Below, piece by piece: positions 34,993-43,373 of a DNA stretch of 64,000 nucleotides. Each line of letters opens with the position of its first letter. Position 1 is the first letter of the stretch. The stretch is from positions 682,001 to 746,000 of the forward strand of contig NZ_LT837803.1 in assembly GCF_900174485.1 (NCBI RefSeq), given 5' to 3'. Position numbers and translations under genes: made by a program. A model generated the notes under the pieces. It saw only the letters and a program-made list of their open reading frames with translations. It did not search any database and was not told where the DNA came from. The stretch is from Sterolibacterium denitrificans (GTDB taxonomy: Bacteria > Pseudomonadota > Gammaproteobacteria > Burkholderiales > Rhodocyclaceae).

Positions 34993-35423
34993 GGCCGGCT
35001 TCCCGCGGCTGACGGCAGATCGTCGCGACAACGGCGTTCGTTGCATTCGAGGCCGGCGCCGGATTGTCCGCCCGCCGTGCCGCGCCGGTTCCAGCCGTCC
35101 CGTTTGTCTTTTCCATCGCGCGGCCGCACATCGAGGACGACGCCGGTTTGCGGATGGACGTACAGCTTGACGCGCTGGCCATTCTGGTTGGTGGCCTTGA
35201 CTTCATAAGCACTGCGTTCGCGCTCGATTTCATCGATGTTGCGGTAACCGGCGGCTTCCAGCCGGTTGTAGACCTGCCCGATGGTCAGCCATGGCGCCGA
35301 TGCGGTCGATGCGTTCGATGTGGCCGGCGTGTTTGCGGTTGCGGATGCGGCCAGGCTCAGCGAGGCCGGCACGGCGATGGCGCTCGCCAGGATGAGGCCG
35401 AGGGTCAATGATTTGGTTTTCAT
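34989..35423 (-). CDS. PepSY-like periplasmic protein
   Basis: 144 residues from ATG 35423 with CAAGGAGCGCATC. A signal peptide (LGLILASAIAVPASLSLA) is followed by TIGQVYNRLEAAGYRNIDEIERER and YVHPQTGVVLDVRP, a PepSY-type fold. The C-terminus has two Cys (ECNERRC). PepSY proteins often bind or modulate envelope enzymes or sensors. It is divergent from a second PepSY gene and probably regulated by the response-regulator box between them. Confidence 0.78.
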   Translation of the reverse strand: MKTKSLTLGLILASAIAVPASLSLAASATANTPATSNASTASAPWLTIGQVYNRLEAAGYRNIDEIERERSAYEVKATNQNGQRVKLYVHPQTGVVLDVRPRDGKDKRDGWNRRGTAGGQSGAGLECNERRCRDDLPSAAGSRP

Positions 35424-35551
35424 GATGCGCTCCTTGAAATTGCAGGGAAGAAAAGTAACGAGGTAACGAGGTAACGAAGCAACGAAACCACGAAACCACG
35501 AAATCACAAGTACGTTGCGTCCGTTACGGGATGCACGATAAACAGGCGCTA

Positions 35552-35589
35552 CTGAACCTGGCCTGAAGACTTCGTTCATGCTGCGTTCA
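35552..35589. promoter_or_regulatory. Two oppositely oriented pairs of 11-bp-spaced half sites (OmpR-type)
   Basis: CTGAA occurs at 35552 and 35563, and CGTTCA at 35573 and 35584; each pair is spaced exactly 11 bases, one helical turn. Read on the minus strand the first pair is TTCAG, matching the TTCA core of the second pair. OmpR-family regulators bind such direct repeats. The element lies between two divergent PepSY genes. Confidence 0.6.
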
Positions 35590-35613
35590 GTTTTTCTGCG
35601 CTATAAAGAGCCC

Positions 35614-35973
35614 ATGAAAAAACGACTGCTTGCCACTTTCGCCGGTCTCGCCCTGTTGGCGTATGCACACGCGCCCATCCATGCGGATGATTTGCGCGAC
35701 CACGACCGCGCCCGCCAGGCGTTGCTGGCCGGCGAAATCCTGCCGCTGCGCGCGATCCTCGAACGGATCGAACGCGAGCAGCCGGGGCAGGTGATGGAAG
35801 TCGAACTGGAGCGGGAGCATGCCGAGGCCGGCTGGATTTATGAAGTCAAGCTGCTGAAGGCGGAAGGCAGCCTGCTCAAGCTGAAGATCGACGCGCGCAC
35901 CGGCGAAATCCTCGGCATGAAGGAAAAAACGCCCAAGGCCGCAAACAAAATGCCGCACCGGGAATCCCGTTGA
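35614..35973 (+). CDS. PepSY domain protein
   Basis: 119 residues from ATG 35614, a signal peptide (LLATFAGLALLAYAHA), and the PepSY pattern ILPLRAILERIEREQPGQVMEVELERE with LKIDARTGEILGMKEK. It is immediately upstream of the response-regulator gene, which starts within its stop. PepSY proteins encoded next to a two-component system are commonly accessory sensors for its kinase. Confidence 0.85.
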   Translation: MKKRLLATFAGLALLAYAHAPIHADDLRDHDRARQALLAGEILPLRAILERIEREQPGQVMEVELEREHAEAGWIYEVKLLKAEGSLLKLKIDARTGEILGMKEKTPKAANKMPHRESR

Positions 35974-36638
35974 TGCGTATCCTGATCGTCGAGGATGAAC
36001 CCACGCTGGCCAAGCAGTTGAGCGCGGCCGTGACGGCGGCCGGCTATGTCGTCGATCACGCCGGCAATGGCATGGACGCGCGTTTCATGGGCGACACCGA
36101 GCCCTATGACGCGGTCGTGCTCGACCTGGGGCTGCCGCAACTGGACGGCCTGACGGTACTGAAGCAATGGCGCGCCGCCGGGCGTCGGATGCCGGTGCTG
36201 ATCCTCACCGCGCGCGGCAACTGGCACGAGAAAGTGGCCGGCATCGACGCCGGCGCCGATGACTACCTGGCCAAGCCTTTCCACATGGAAGAACTGCTCG
36301 CCCGCCTGCGCGCCCTGATCCGGCGCTCCGGCGGCCATGCCACGAGCGAACTGGTCTGCGGCCCGCTATTGCTCGACACGCGCAGCAGCCGGGTCAGCGT
36401 GGCGGGCGAGCCGCTCGGTCTGACCAGCCACGAATACCGCGTGTTGGCCTATCTGATGCATCATCCGGGTGAAATCGTCACTCGCGCCGAGCTGACCGAG
36501 CACATCTACGCCCAGGATTTCGAACGCGACTCGAACACCGTCGAAGTCTTCATCGGCCGCCTGCGCAAGAAGCTGCCGTCCGGCCTGATCGAAACCGTGC
36601 GCGGCCTGGGTTATCGACTGAACGAGAAGGCAAGCTAG
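35973..36638 (+). CDS. Response regulator, OmpR/PhoB family (first of two)
   Basis: 221 residues. Receiver: EDEPTLAKQLSAAV at the start, phospho-acceptor in AVVLDLGLPQLDG (D51), K100 region DDYLAKPF, then a winged helix ending VRGLGYRL. Start ATG 35973 shares one base with the PepSY stop. In many proteobacteria this type of regulator (GNWHEKVAGIDAGADDY) is followed directly by a kinase with an NLAHALKTPLTVL box; here that kinase type is 5 kb downstream at 41930, with other genes between. The stop codon TAG overlaps the convergent dgkA stop in the palindrome CTAG (36635-36638). Confidence 0.93.
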   Translation: MRILIVEDEPTLAKQLSAAVTAAGYVVDHAGNGMDARFMGDTEPYDAVVLDLGLPQLDGLTVLKQWRAAGRRMPVLILTARGNWHEKVAGIDAGADDYLAKPFHMEELLARLRALIRRSGGHATSELVCGPLLLDTRSSRVSVAGEPLGLTSHEYRVLAYLMHHPGEIVTRAELTEHIYAQDFERDSNTVEVFIGRLRKKLPSGLIETVRGLGYRLNEKAS

Positions 36639-37054
36639 CCAAACAGCACCAGCAACCAGACGACCGGCACGTTGAGCAAGGCGATCAGCACCGCCGCGCT
36701 GCCCAGATCCTTGGCGCGTTTGGCGAGCGGATGCCGTTCCGTGGAAATGCGATCGACGACGGCTTCGATGGCGGAGTTCAGCAGTTCGACGATCAGCACC
36801 AGCAACAGGCTGGCCAGCATCAGCGCCTTGCCCGGGCCGCTGGCCGGTAGCCACAGCGCCAGCGGCAACAGCGGGATGATCAGCAGCAGTTCCTGGCGAA
36901 AGGCCGCTTCATGGCGAAAGGCGGCGATCAGCCCGTCGCGCGAATACACGCCCGCCCGCCAGATGCGGCGCAAGCCGCCGATACCGCCGGCCTGGCCGCT
37001 CCAGCCCGAGTTGCCGTCGTTCTTTTTCACTGCCGTCGTCCTCTGCCTCCGCAT
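36635..37054 (-). CDS. dgkA: Diacylglycerol kinase
   Basis: 139 residues from ATG 37054; a GTG at 37027 with GAGGAC upstream is an alternative start. The DgkA signature ELLNSAIEAVVDRIS near residue 90 and AKDLGSAAVLIALL near 113 are intact, with three membrane helices. DgkA phosphorylates diacylglycerol to phosphatidate, which recycles the diacylglycerol released when EptA takes phosphoethanolamine from phosphatidylethanolamine. Its location beside an eptA fusion fits that job. Its start codon is in a 20-bp palindrome shared with the next regulator. Confidence 0.93.
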   Translation of the reverse strand: MRRQRTTAVKKNDGNSGWSGQAGGIGGLRRIWRAGVYSRDGLIAAFRHEAAFRQELLLIIPLLPLALWLPASGPGKALMLASLLLVLIVELLNSAIEAVVDRISTERHPLAKRAKDLGSAAVLIALLNVPVVWLLVLFG

Positions 37055-37071
37055 GCGAGAATTCTCGCATG
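37052..37071. promoter_or_regulatory. 20-bp perfect palindrome containing both divergent start codons
   Basis: CATGCGAGAATTCTCGCATG reads the same on both strands. Its terminal ATG on the plus strand starts the response regulator at 37069; its mirror ATG starts dgkA at 37054. A repressor bound here would block both initiation regions, or it may be an RNA hairpin at the start sites. Confidence 0.7.
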
Positions 37072-37818
37072 TTTGACCGGCTGGCCACTTCCATGATTGC
37101 TGCCCATTCCACCGCTCGCTCCGCGATCAACGCCGACACTGCCGCCTGCCAGTTGCTGGTGGTGGAGGACGACGTGACGATCCTCGCCAATCTGGTCGAA
37201 TACCTCGAGTTGCAAGGACACCAGGTGGATGTCGCCTACGATGGCCTGGCGGCCCAGCACCGGCTGGCCGCCCGCACCTACGATGTCGTCATCCTCGATC
37301 TGGGCCTGCCGCGCGCCGACGGGCAGGCGGTGCTGCAATATTTGCGCAATACCCTGGGGCTGGCCACGCCGGTGCTGGTGCTGACGGCGCGCGATGCCCT
37401 GTCCAGCAAGCTGGACACCCTGGCGCTGGGCGCTGACGATTACCTGGTCAAGCCCTATGCCCTGGCCGAGGTGGCCATGCGCGTGCAAGTCCTGCACCGG
37501 CGCGCGCGCGGGACGGTGGTCAGCGACCTGCTGCAGGCCGGCACGCTGTGCCTGGACCGGCGCCGGCGTGAGGCGCGCGTGCAGGATCAGGTGTTGCATC
37601 TGATGCCGCGCAGCATGCAGATACTCGAAGCCCTGCTGCTCGATCCGGGCCGGGTGGTCACCCGGCGGGCGCTGGAGAACCTGCTCTGGCCGGATGAAGA
37701 CGTCGGCAGCGACGCCTTGCGCGGCCAGATTCATCTGCTGCGCAAAGCCTTGAGCCAGGCCGGCTATGATGGCCTGGAAACCGTGCATGGCGTCGGTTAC
37801 CGCCTCAAATGCGCCTGA
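37069..37818 (+). CDS. Response regulator, OmpR/PhoB family (second)
   Basis: 249 residues; a 28-residue N-terminal extension precedes QLLVVEDDVTILANLVEYL, so the real start may be the ATG at 37093 or later. Receiver: phospho-acceptor in VVILDLGLPRADG, DDYLVKPYAL; C-terminal winged helix ending VHGVGYRLKCA. The stop overlaps the kinase start by ten bases, so these two form a two-component pair. A role in controlling the downstream eptA fusion is likely by position. Confidence 0.92.
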   Translation: MFDRLATSMIAAHSTARSAINADTAACQLLVVEDDVTILANLVEYLELQGHQVDVAYDGLAAQHRLAARTYDVVILDLGLPRADGQAVLQYLRNTLGLATPVLVLTARDALSSKLDTLALGADDYLVKPYALAEVAMRVQVLHRRARGTVVSDLLQAGTLCLDRRRREARVQDQVLHLMPRSMQILEALLLDPGRVVTRRALENLLWPDEDVGSDALRGQIHLLRKALSQAGYDGLETVHGVGYRLKCA

Positions 37819-39182
37819 TTCCCGTCCGCATCACGCTGCAGCAGCGCGTCGTCTGGGCCTTGACGCTGCTCGTGGTGTTGTTCGTCGCCTTGCAGGGTGG
37901 ACTGGCCTATCTGTCGATGGCCGAGCAGGAAGACGATCTGGTCGACGATCTGGTGCAGACCGAAGCCCTGCGTCTGAAGGCGCTCATCGAGGAACGCGGC
38001 GCGGAAGCGGCTCGACAGCAATTGCAGTCGCCCGCGCTGGGACAGAATCTGAACGTCTGGCTGGTACCGGCGTCGCCGGGCGTTCCGCCGACCGAGCTGC
38101 CGCCCTACCTGCTTCAGCTCGGCGACGGCCCTCACCGCCTGAAGCAGGCGAGCGCCGAGCTGCATGTCTATATATTGGCGACGCCGGCCGGGCGCCTCTA
38201 TCTGCAGTACGACGCCGCCGTGCATGAAGAGAAGGTGAACGAATTCGGCATCTTCCTGTTGGGTCTGACCCTGCTCTGCAGCGCGTTGGCCATTCTGGCG
38301 GCGCGTCAGTTGGCCGCCATCGTGGTCGCTCCCATGGAGCGATTGACGCGCCAGCTCACCGCCTGGGCGCCGGCGACACGAATGGAGGATGGCGAAGAAC
38401 GCGACGAGGAAGCCCGGTTGCGCGCCGCCTTCCAGCGCGTGCAGGCGCGTTTCGAGGAAGGGCTGGCGCAGGAGCGCGAGTTCATGGCCAATGCCCGCCA
38501 CGAGATCCGCACGCCGCTGACGGCCTTGCGTACCGATCTGGAAATGCTGGCGCTGCAAGCGGATGCGGCTGCCGGCCCACGCCTGCAACGCGCGCTGGAC
38601 GGCGTCGATGAAATCGCCGCCGCGCTCGATCTGGCGCAAAGCCTGGCGCAGAAGCGCGCCCTGACGACCGAGCGCATCGATCTGGCCGACTGTGTCGATC
38701 ATGCCTGGAGCAGCCTGGCCGGCACGCCGCACATCTTGCGGCTGCGGTTCGACAACCGCGTGGCGCGGACGGTGAGCGTCAGCGCCGATCGCCATGCGCT
38801 GCTCACCATCCTGCGCAATCTGATCCGCAATGCCGCCGAACACGCGGCGGCCAGCCACTGCAGCGTCAGTTACGGCGCGCGCGGCATCGAGGTGATGGAT
38901 GACGGCATCGGCATTCCGGCCACGGAACAGCCGCTGCTCTTCGAGCGCCATTACCGTGGGCAGCGGCTGGATGTGGCGGCGAAACCCACGGATGCGTCGG
39001 CGGCCTTCATGCCGGCGCCGGCAGCGCTCGCGGCGGGCGAGGATGAGAGCAAGCCTGAGCGCGAACGCGGCATTGGACTGGCCATTGCGCGCCAGCTTGC
39101 CGAGCTGCATGGCTGGCAGTTGAGCGTCGAATCCACGGTCGGCGGCGGCAGTTGCTTCATCCTCCAGATGGAACACGGCTGA
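37809..39182 (+). CDS. Sensor histidine kinase (PmrB/QseC-like)
   Basis: 457 residues. N-terminal membrane helix VVWALTLLVVLFVALQGG, a periplasmic domain of about 110 residues, a second helix near 148-170, then the dimerisation box ARHEIRTPL with the phosphorylated H231, an N-box in NLIRNAAEHAAAS, and an ATP lid region MDDGIGIPATEQ and RGIGLAIARQLAELHGW. It is encoded right after its regulator and before the PAP2-EptA fusion, consistent with sensing cationic peptides or metals at the envelope. Confidence 0.92.
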   Translation: MRLIPVRITLQQRVVWALTLLVVLFVALQGGLAYLSMAEQEDDLVDDLVQTEALRLKALIEERGAEAARQQLQSPALGQNLNVWLVPASPGVPPTELPPYLLQLGDGPHRLKQASAELHVYILATPAGRLYLQYDAAVHEEKVNEFGIFLLGLTLLCSALAILAARQLAAIVVAPMERLTRQLTAWAPATRMEDGEERDEEARLRAAFQRVQARFEEGLAQEREFMANARHEIRTPLTALRTDLEMLALQADAAAGPRLQRALDGVDEIAAALDLAQSLAQKRALTTERIDLADCVDHAWSSLAGTPHILRLRFDNRVARTVSVSADRHALLTILRNLIRNAAEHAAASHCSVSYGARGIEVMDDGIGIPATEQPLLFERHYRGQRLDVAAKPTDASAAFMPAPAALAAGEDESKPERERGIGLAIARQLAELHGWQLSVESTVGGGSCFILQMEHG

Positions 39183-39196
39183 TCGGCCGTTTCGCG

Positions 39197-39214
39197 TTGA
39201 CGAAATTTCGACAA
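39197..39214. promoter_or_regulatory. Near-perfect palindrome upstream of the PAP2-EptA fusion
   Basis: TTGACGAAATTTCGACAA has one mismatched pair in its 9-bp arms. It lies 63-80 bases before the start codon at 39277 and could be an operator or overlap a -35 element (TTGACG). Confidence 0.4.
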
Positions 39215-39276
39215 TACGTCGACGCGAGTTTCACACCCTGCTGCGTAGAGTTCCGGGCTGTTCGAGGACACAGCCC

Positions 39277-41721
39277 ATGTCACTGTCTGCACGGTTCTTC
39301 CGTCTCCACTTGCTGCTGATTCCCTGCCTGCTGGCATCGCTGGCCCTGCTGGCCCAGAGGAGTGGCCTGGATTTGACGCTGGCGCGGCTGTTCTACGCCG
39401 ATGCCGCGCACGGTTTTCCGATGCATGACTGGCCGTGGCTGGAACTCTTCGGTCATCATCTGGCCAAGTCGGCGGTGACGCTGATCTGGCTGTCCCTGCT
39501 GGCGATCGCCATCATCAGCCAGTACTGGCGGCAGTGGCAGCCGCGACTGGCAAGCCGGCGGCCGGCGCTTTGGGCGGCCGTCGCCGGCATGGCCCTGGGG
39601 CCGTTGCTGGTCGTCTGGCTGAAGGAAATCAACACCCATCACTGCCCCTGGGATCTGGCCGGATTCGGTGGCAGCGCAGCCTTCAGCAGCGACTGGTTCG
39701 TCAGCCGCGCCGAAGCCGGGCATTGCTTTCCCGGCGGCCATGCGGCCAGCGGCTTCAGCTTGATCGCCCTGTATTTTCTGGCGCGCGCCCTGGATCTGCC
39801 CCAGGCGCGGCGCTGGCTGTGGCTGGCGCTGGGCGCGGGTTGCAGCTTCAGTCTGCTGCGCATGGCCCAGGGCGCCCATTTTCTCAGTCATAACCTGTGG
39901 GCGGCGGCGATCTGCTGGGGGCTGGCGGCGTTCAGCTTCAAATGCGCATCCCTGTTCGAACGGGGACGCTTCGCTGCGGCTTATCTGTCCAGGTCGAGCG
40001 ATGCGCGCCAGCGAATGCTGCTGCGCATCGACGCATTCCTCACCGGCAAGGCGCATGGTCAGCAGACCGAGACCCTGATTTTGCTGACCGTGCTGCTGAT
40101 CCTGCTGTTTGCCAATGCGCCATTCTGGCAGGGCCTGCTGGCCGGCCGCGACTGGCAGGAATGGGCCACCTGGCGCTTTGCCATCGCCAGCTTCGTCGCC
40201 CTGGCCGCGCTGCACTATCTGGTCATCGGCCTGCTGGCCACGCGCCTGTTGCTGCGTCCCTTGCTGGCCGTGCTGCTCATCGTTGCCATGCTGGCCGGCT
40301 ACCACATCCGCCGCTATGGCGTCGTCATCGACCCGGCCATGCTGCGCAATGTCCTGCAGACGGATTGGCGCGAGGCGCGCGAATTGCTGAATCCGGACCT
40401 GTTGCTGTTCATGGCGCTGGCACTCGTGCCGCTCTTCTATCTCTGGCGCGTGCGCCTCGTCGTCCGGCCGCCTCGCCAGGCCGTGCTGGTGCGCGGCGCC
40501 AGCCTGCTGCTGGCACTGCTGGCAGGCAGCGCGGCCCTGCTGGTGAGCTTTCAGGACTTCGGCTCGGCGATGCGCAGCCACAAGGCGCTGCGCTATCAAC
40601 TGACGCCGGGCAACGTGGTCTGGTCGTTGGCCAGGCTGGCCGTTGGCACGGTGCATGCCCAGTCGGTCGCGCCGCTGGCGCCGGTGCGGCGCCAGCCTCG
40701 GCCGGCCGGCATGCCGCGCAAACCGATGTTGCTGGTGATGGTGGTCGGCGAAACGCTGCGCGCGGCGAATTTCGGCCTCAACGGCTATGCCCGCATGACC
40801 ACGCCCGAGCTGGCCGGACTGCCGGTGATCAATTTCCCTCATGTGACCGCCTGCGGCACTTCAACCGCCGTTTCGCTGCCCTGCATGTTTTCCGCTTTTG
40901 GCCGCGCGGACTACGATGAGTCGAAAATACGCAGCCATGAATCCCTGTTGCAGTTGCTCGCCCGCGCCGGCTATCGCGTCGGTTGGCTGGATAACCAGAG
41001 CGGTTGCAAGGGGGTTTGCGACGGCCTGGAATTCGTCGATCTGGGACAGCGCCGCGACGCCGGGCTGTGCGCGGGCGAACACTGTCTGGATGAAATCCTG
41101 CTGACGGGCCTGCGGGAGCAACTGCAAGCGGACGCGGAGGGGCGCCCGATCGTGGATCGCGTGGTGGTGTTGCACCCGCTCGGCAACCACGGCCCGGCCT
41201 ACCATCGCCGCTACCCGGCGGCATTTGCCCGCTACCGGCCGGCTTGCAACGACGACGATCTGGGTAAATGCACGCGGCAGGAAATCGTCAATGCCTACGA
41301 CAATGCGGTGCTGTATACCGATCACCTGCTGGCCCGGTTGATTGCTTTTCTGCAAACGCAGGCGGCCGAACGCGACGTGGCCTTGCTGTACGTTTCCGAC
41401 CATGGCGAATCGCTGGGCGAATACGGCCTCTTTCTGCATGGCGTGCCCCAGGCCATCGCCCCGCGCGAGCAGCTCGAAGTGCCGATGCTGTGGTGGCTGC
41501 CCGCTGCCACCGCCCGGCGCCTGCAACTGGACACCGCCTGCCTGCGGGCACGCAGCGCAGGCCGATACAGCCACGACAATCTGTATTCCTCGCTGCTGGG
41601 TCTGCTGGAAGTGCAGACGCCCGGTTATCGTCGCGAACGCGACATGCTGGCGGACTGCCGCCGCCCGGGCAGCGTTTCAATATCCTCGGCCGGGCTTGCA
41701 GGCGAAGCAGGGCGGCAGTGA
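39277..41721 (+). CDS. PAP2 phosphatase fused to EptA-type phosphoethanolamine transferase
   Basis: 814 residues in one frame. N-terminal PAP2 module (about 1-235): KEINTHHCPWDL near 117-128, PGGHAASGF near 152, GAHFLSHNLWA near 199. Then about five helices and an EptA-type sulfatase-fold domain: GETLRAANFGLNGYAR near 490, nucleophile threonine segment CGTSTAVSLPCMFS near 526-539, HPLGNHGPAY near 632, SDHGESLGEYG near 706. EptA moves phosphoethanolamine to lipid A; PAP2 enzymes dephosphorylate lipid A or lipid phosphates. The fusion would couple both steps. Regulated probably by the two-component pair just upstream. Confidence 0.9.
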   Translation: MSLSARFFRLHLLLIPCLLASLALLAQRSGLDLTLARLFYADAAHGFPMHDWPWLELFGHHLAKSAVTLIWLSLLAIAIISQYWRQWQPRLASRRPALWAAVAGMALGPLLVVWLKEINTHHCPWDLAGFGGSAAFSSDWFVSRAEAGHCFPGGHAASGFSLIALYFLARALDLPQARRWLWLALGAGCSFSLLRMAQGAHFLSHNLWAAAICWGLAAFSFKCASLFERGRFAAAYLSRSSDARQRMLLRIDAFLTGKAHGQQTETLILLTVLLILLFANAPFWQGLLAGRDWQEWATWRFAIASFVALAALHYLVIGLLATRLLLRPLLAVLLIVAMLAGYHIRRYGVVIDPAMLRNVLQTDWREARELLNPDLLLFMALALVPLFYLWRVRLVVRPPRQAVLVRGASLLLALLAGSAALLVSFQDFGSAMRSHKALRYQLTPGNVVWSLARLAVGTVHAQSVAPLAPVRRQPRPAGMPRKPMLLVMVVGETLRAANFGLNGYARMTTPELAGLPVINFPHVTACGTSTAVSLPCMFSAFGRADYDESKIRSHESLLQLLARAGYRVGWLDNQSGCKGVCDGLEFVDLGQRRDAGLCAGEHCLDEILLTGLREQLQADAEGRPIVDRVVVLHPLGNHGPAYHRRYPAAFARYRPACNDDDLGKCTRQEIVNAYDNAVLYTDHLLARLIAFLQTQAAERDVALLYVSDHGESLGEYGLFLHGVPQAIAPREQLEVPMLWWLPAATARRLQLDTACLRARSAGRYSHDNLYSSLLGLLEVQTPGYRRERDMLADCRRPGSVSISSAGLAGEAGRQ

Positions 41722-41757
41722 ACAAGCGACGCTGACGAGAAAACCGCCAGGAGCCGT

Positions 41758-41838
41758 ATGCCGGCGCAGGTTCATGAGGTGGATGAGCGGATCGAAGTCA
41801 GCGTGGCGGGCCACAGCCTACAGTGTCATGCGGCCTAG
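41758..41838 (+). CDS. Possible 26-residue small protein
   Basis: ATG 41758 follows CCAGGAGCCGT and runs 26 codons to TAG. The peptide starts MPAQVHEVDERIEVSVAGH and ends with Cys-His. It lies between the EptA fusion and the orphan kinase. It has a good ribosome site, but no family is recognised and it may be chance. Confidence 0.25.
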   Translation: MPAQVHEVDERIEVSVAGHSLQCHAA

Positions 41839-41929
41839 GTCGCGCGCGATTGCGGCGGGCGGCGGCATCGCCGACAGTGTCTGTTGCGCAAAGCTGCATA
41901 ATTGCAGTTCCGGCATGAAAGGAGCAGGC

Positions 41930-43342
41930 ATGTTGATCTGGCGATACCGCGGCGCAAATGCGGCAAGGCAATCCAGCCGGCCGGACATGCGTTCCCTGCG
42001 CCTGCGCCTGCTGCTGGGCACGCTGCTCTGGATCGCGGCTTCCATCATGCTGACCGGCTGGGGATTGGGACGGATGTTCCAGCAGCACGTGGCCCGCCAG
42101 TTCCATGCCGAGCTGCAGACCCACCTCGACCAATTGACGGCCCAGCTCGATCTGGATGCCCAGGGGCGGCCCCTGCTCAGGCTGCCGCTCAGCGATCCGC
42201 GTTTTCAGCGACCCTATTCCGGCTATTACTGGCAGGTGGATTCGCCGAACGAACGCGGCCTCCTGCGTTCGCGCTCGCTCTGGGACGAGGCGTTGAGCGT
42301 GCCGGCGGACCAACTGGCCGCTGGCGAAATGCAGCGCCATCATTTCATTGGCCCGCAGGATCAGGCGGTGGTCGTGGCCGAACGCAAGATCAGCGTCGAT
42401 GGACGCGAACTGCGGCTCACCGTGGCCGCCGATGCCGAACTGATGAATGCGCCCGTGGCCCGTTTCCAGGGCACGCTCTGGCTGGCCCTGGCGCTGCTGG
42501 GCGGTGGCCTGGCCCTGGCGGCCCTGGTGCAGGTCTATGTCGGCCTGGCGCCTTTGCGCCGCTTGCAGGCGGCGCTGGTCCGGGTGCGCCAGGGCGACAG
42601 TCCGCAGTTGGCGGGCCGCTTCCCCAGCGAAGTGATGCCGCTGGTCGAGGAATTCAACAGCGTGCTTGGCCAGAATGCGGAAGTCGTCGCCCGCGCCCGC
42701 ACCCAGGCCGGCAATCTGGCCCATGCGCTGAAAACGCCGCTGACCGTGCTGGGCAATGCCGCCGGCGCGGCGGAAAACCGCGACAGCGAACTGGCCCATC
42801 TGGTGAACGATCAGGTCGGCATCGCCCGTCGTCAGGTGGATTACCATCTGGCCCGCGCCCGGGCGGCGGCCACGGCGCGTCTGCCCGGCGCGCGCACGGC
42901 GGTGCAGCCGGTGATCGCGGGACTGTTGCGCACCATGCGCCGCCTCCACGCGGAACGCGGGCTGGAACTGCGTTTGCTCGACATGCCGGCCGCGCTGGCC
43001 TTTCGTGGCGAGGAGCACGATCTGCAGGAAATGCTCGGCAATCTCCTCGACAACGCCTGCAAATGGGCGCGCAGCCGGGTCGAAGTCGAAGTGCGCGCGG
43101 AGGAAACACATGGACAGGGCCGCTTGCTGCTGAGCGTGGCGGACGACGGCCCCGGCGTGCCCGCCGGCCAGCGGGAAATCATCCTGCAGCGAGGCATGCG
43201 CGCGGATGAACGAACGCCCGGCAGCGGCCTGGGCCTGGCCATCGTCGTCGACCTGGCGCGACTCTACGGCGGCGAGCTGAGGCTGCAGGAAGCGGCGTCG
43301 GGAGGTTTGCAGGCCGTCCTCGAACTGCCGGCCGCGCAGTGA
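41930..43342 (+). CDS. Sensor histidine kinase (PhoQ-like), apparently without adjacent regulator
   Basis: 470 residues from ATG 41930, which has a strong AAAGGAGCAGGC site; a shorter start at 41987 is possible. Membrane helix LLLGTLLWIAASIMLTGWGLG, periplasmic domain, second helix LWLALALLGGGLALAALVQVYVG broken here for description, HAMP linker, then the box NLAHALKTPLTVLGNAAG with H265, an N-box LLDNACKWARS, and ADDGPGVPAGQ. This kinase type normally follows the regulator type seen at 35973. The genes between them (dgkA, second regulator and kinase, EptA fusion) look like an insertion separating cognate partners. Confidence 0.9.
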   Translation: MLIWRYRGANAARQSSRPDMRSLRLRLLLGTLLWIAASIMLTGWGLGRMFQQHVARQFHAELQTHLDQLTAQLDLDAQGRPLLRLPLSDPRFQRPYSGYYWQVDSPNERGLLRSRSLWDEALSVPADQLAAGEMQRHHFIGPQDQAVVVAERKISVDGRELRLTVAADAELMNAPVARFQGTLWLALALLGGGLALAALVQVYVGLAPLRRLQAALVRVRQGDSPQLAGRFPSEVMPLVEEFNSVLGQNAEVVARARTQAGNLAHALKTPLTVLGNAAGAAENRDSELAHLVNDQVGIARRQVDYHLARARAAATARLPGARTAVQPVIAGLLRTMRRLHAERGLELRLLDMPAALAFRGEEHDLQEMLGNLLDNACKWARSRVEVEVRAEETHGQGRLLLSVADDGPGVPAGQREIILQRGMRADERTPGSGLGLAIVVDLARLYGGELRLQEAASGGLQAVLELPAAQ

Positions 43343-43373
43343 GGCAGCGTGGAGTGTGGAGCGTGGATGCGGC

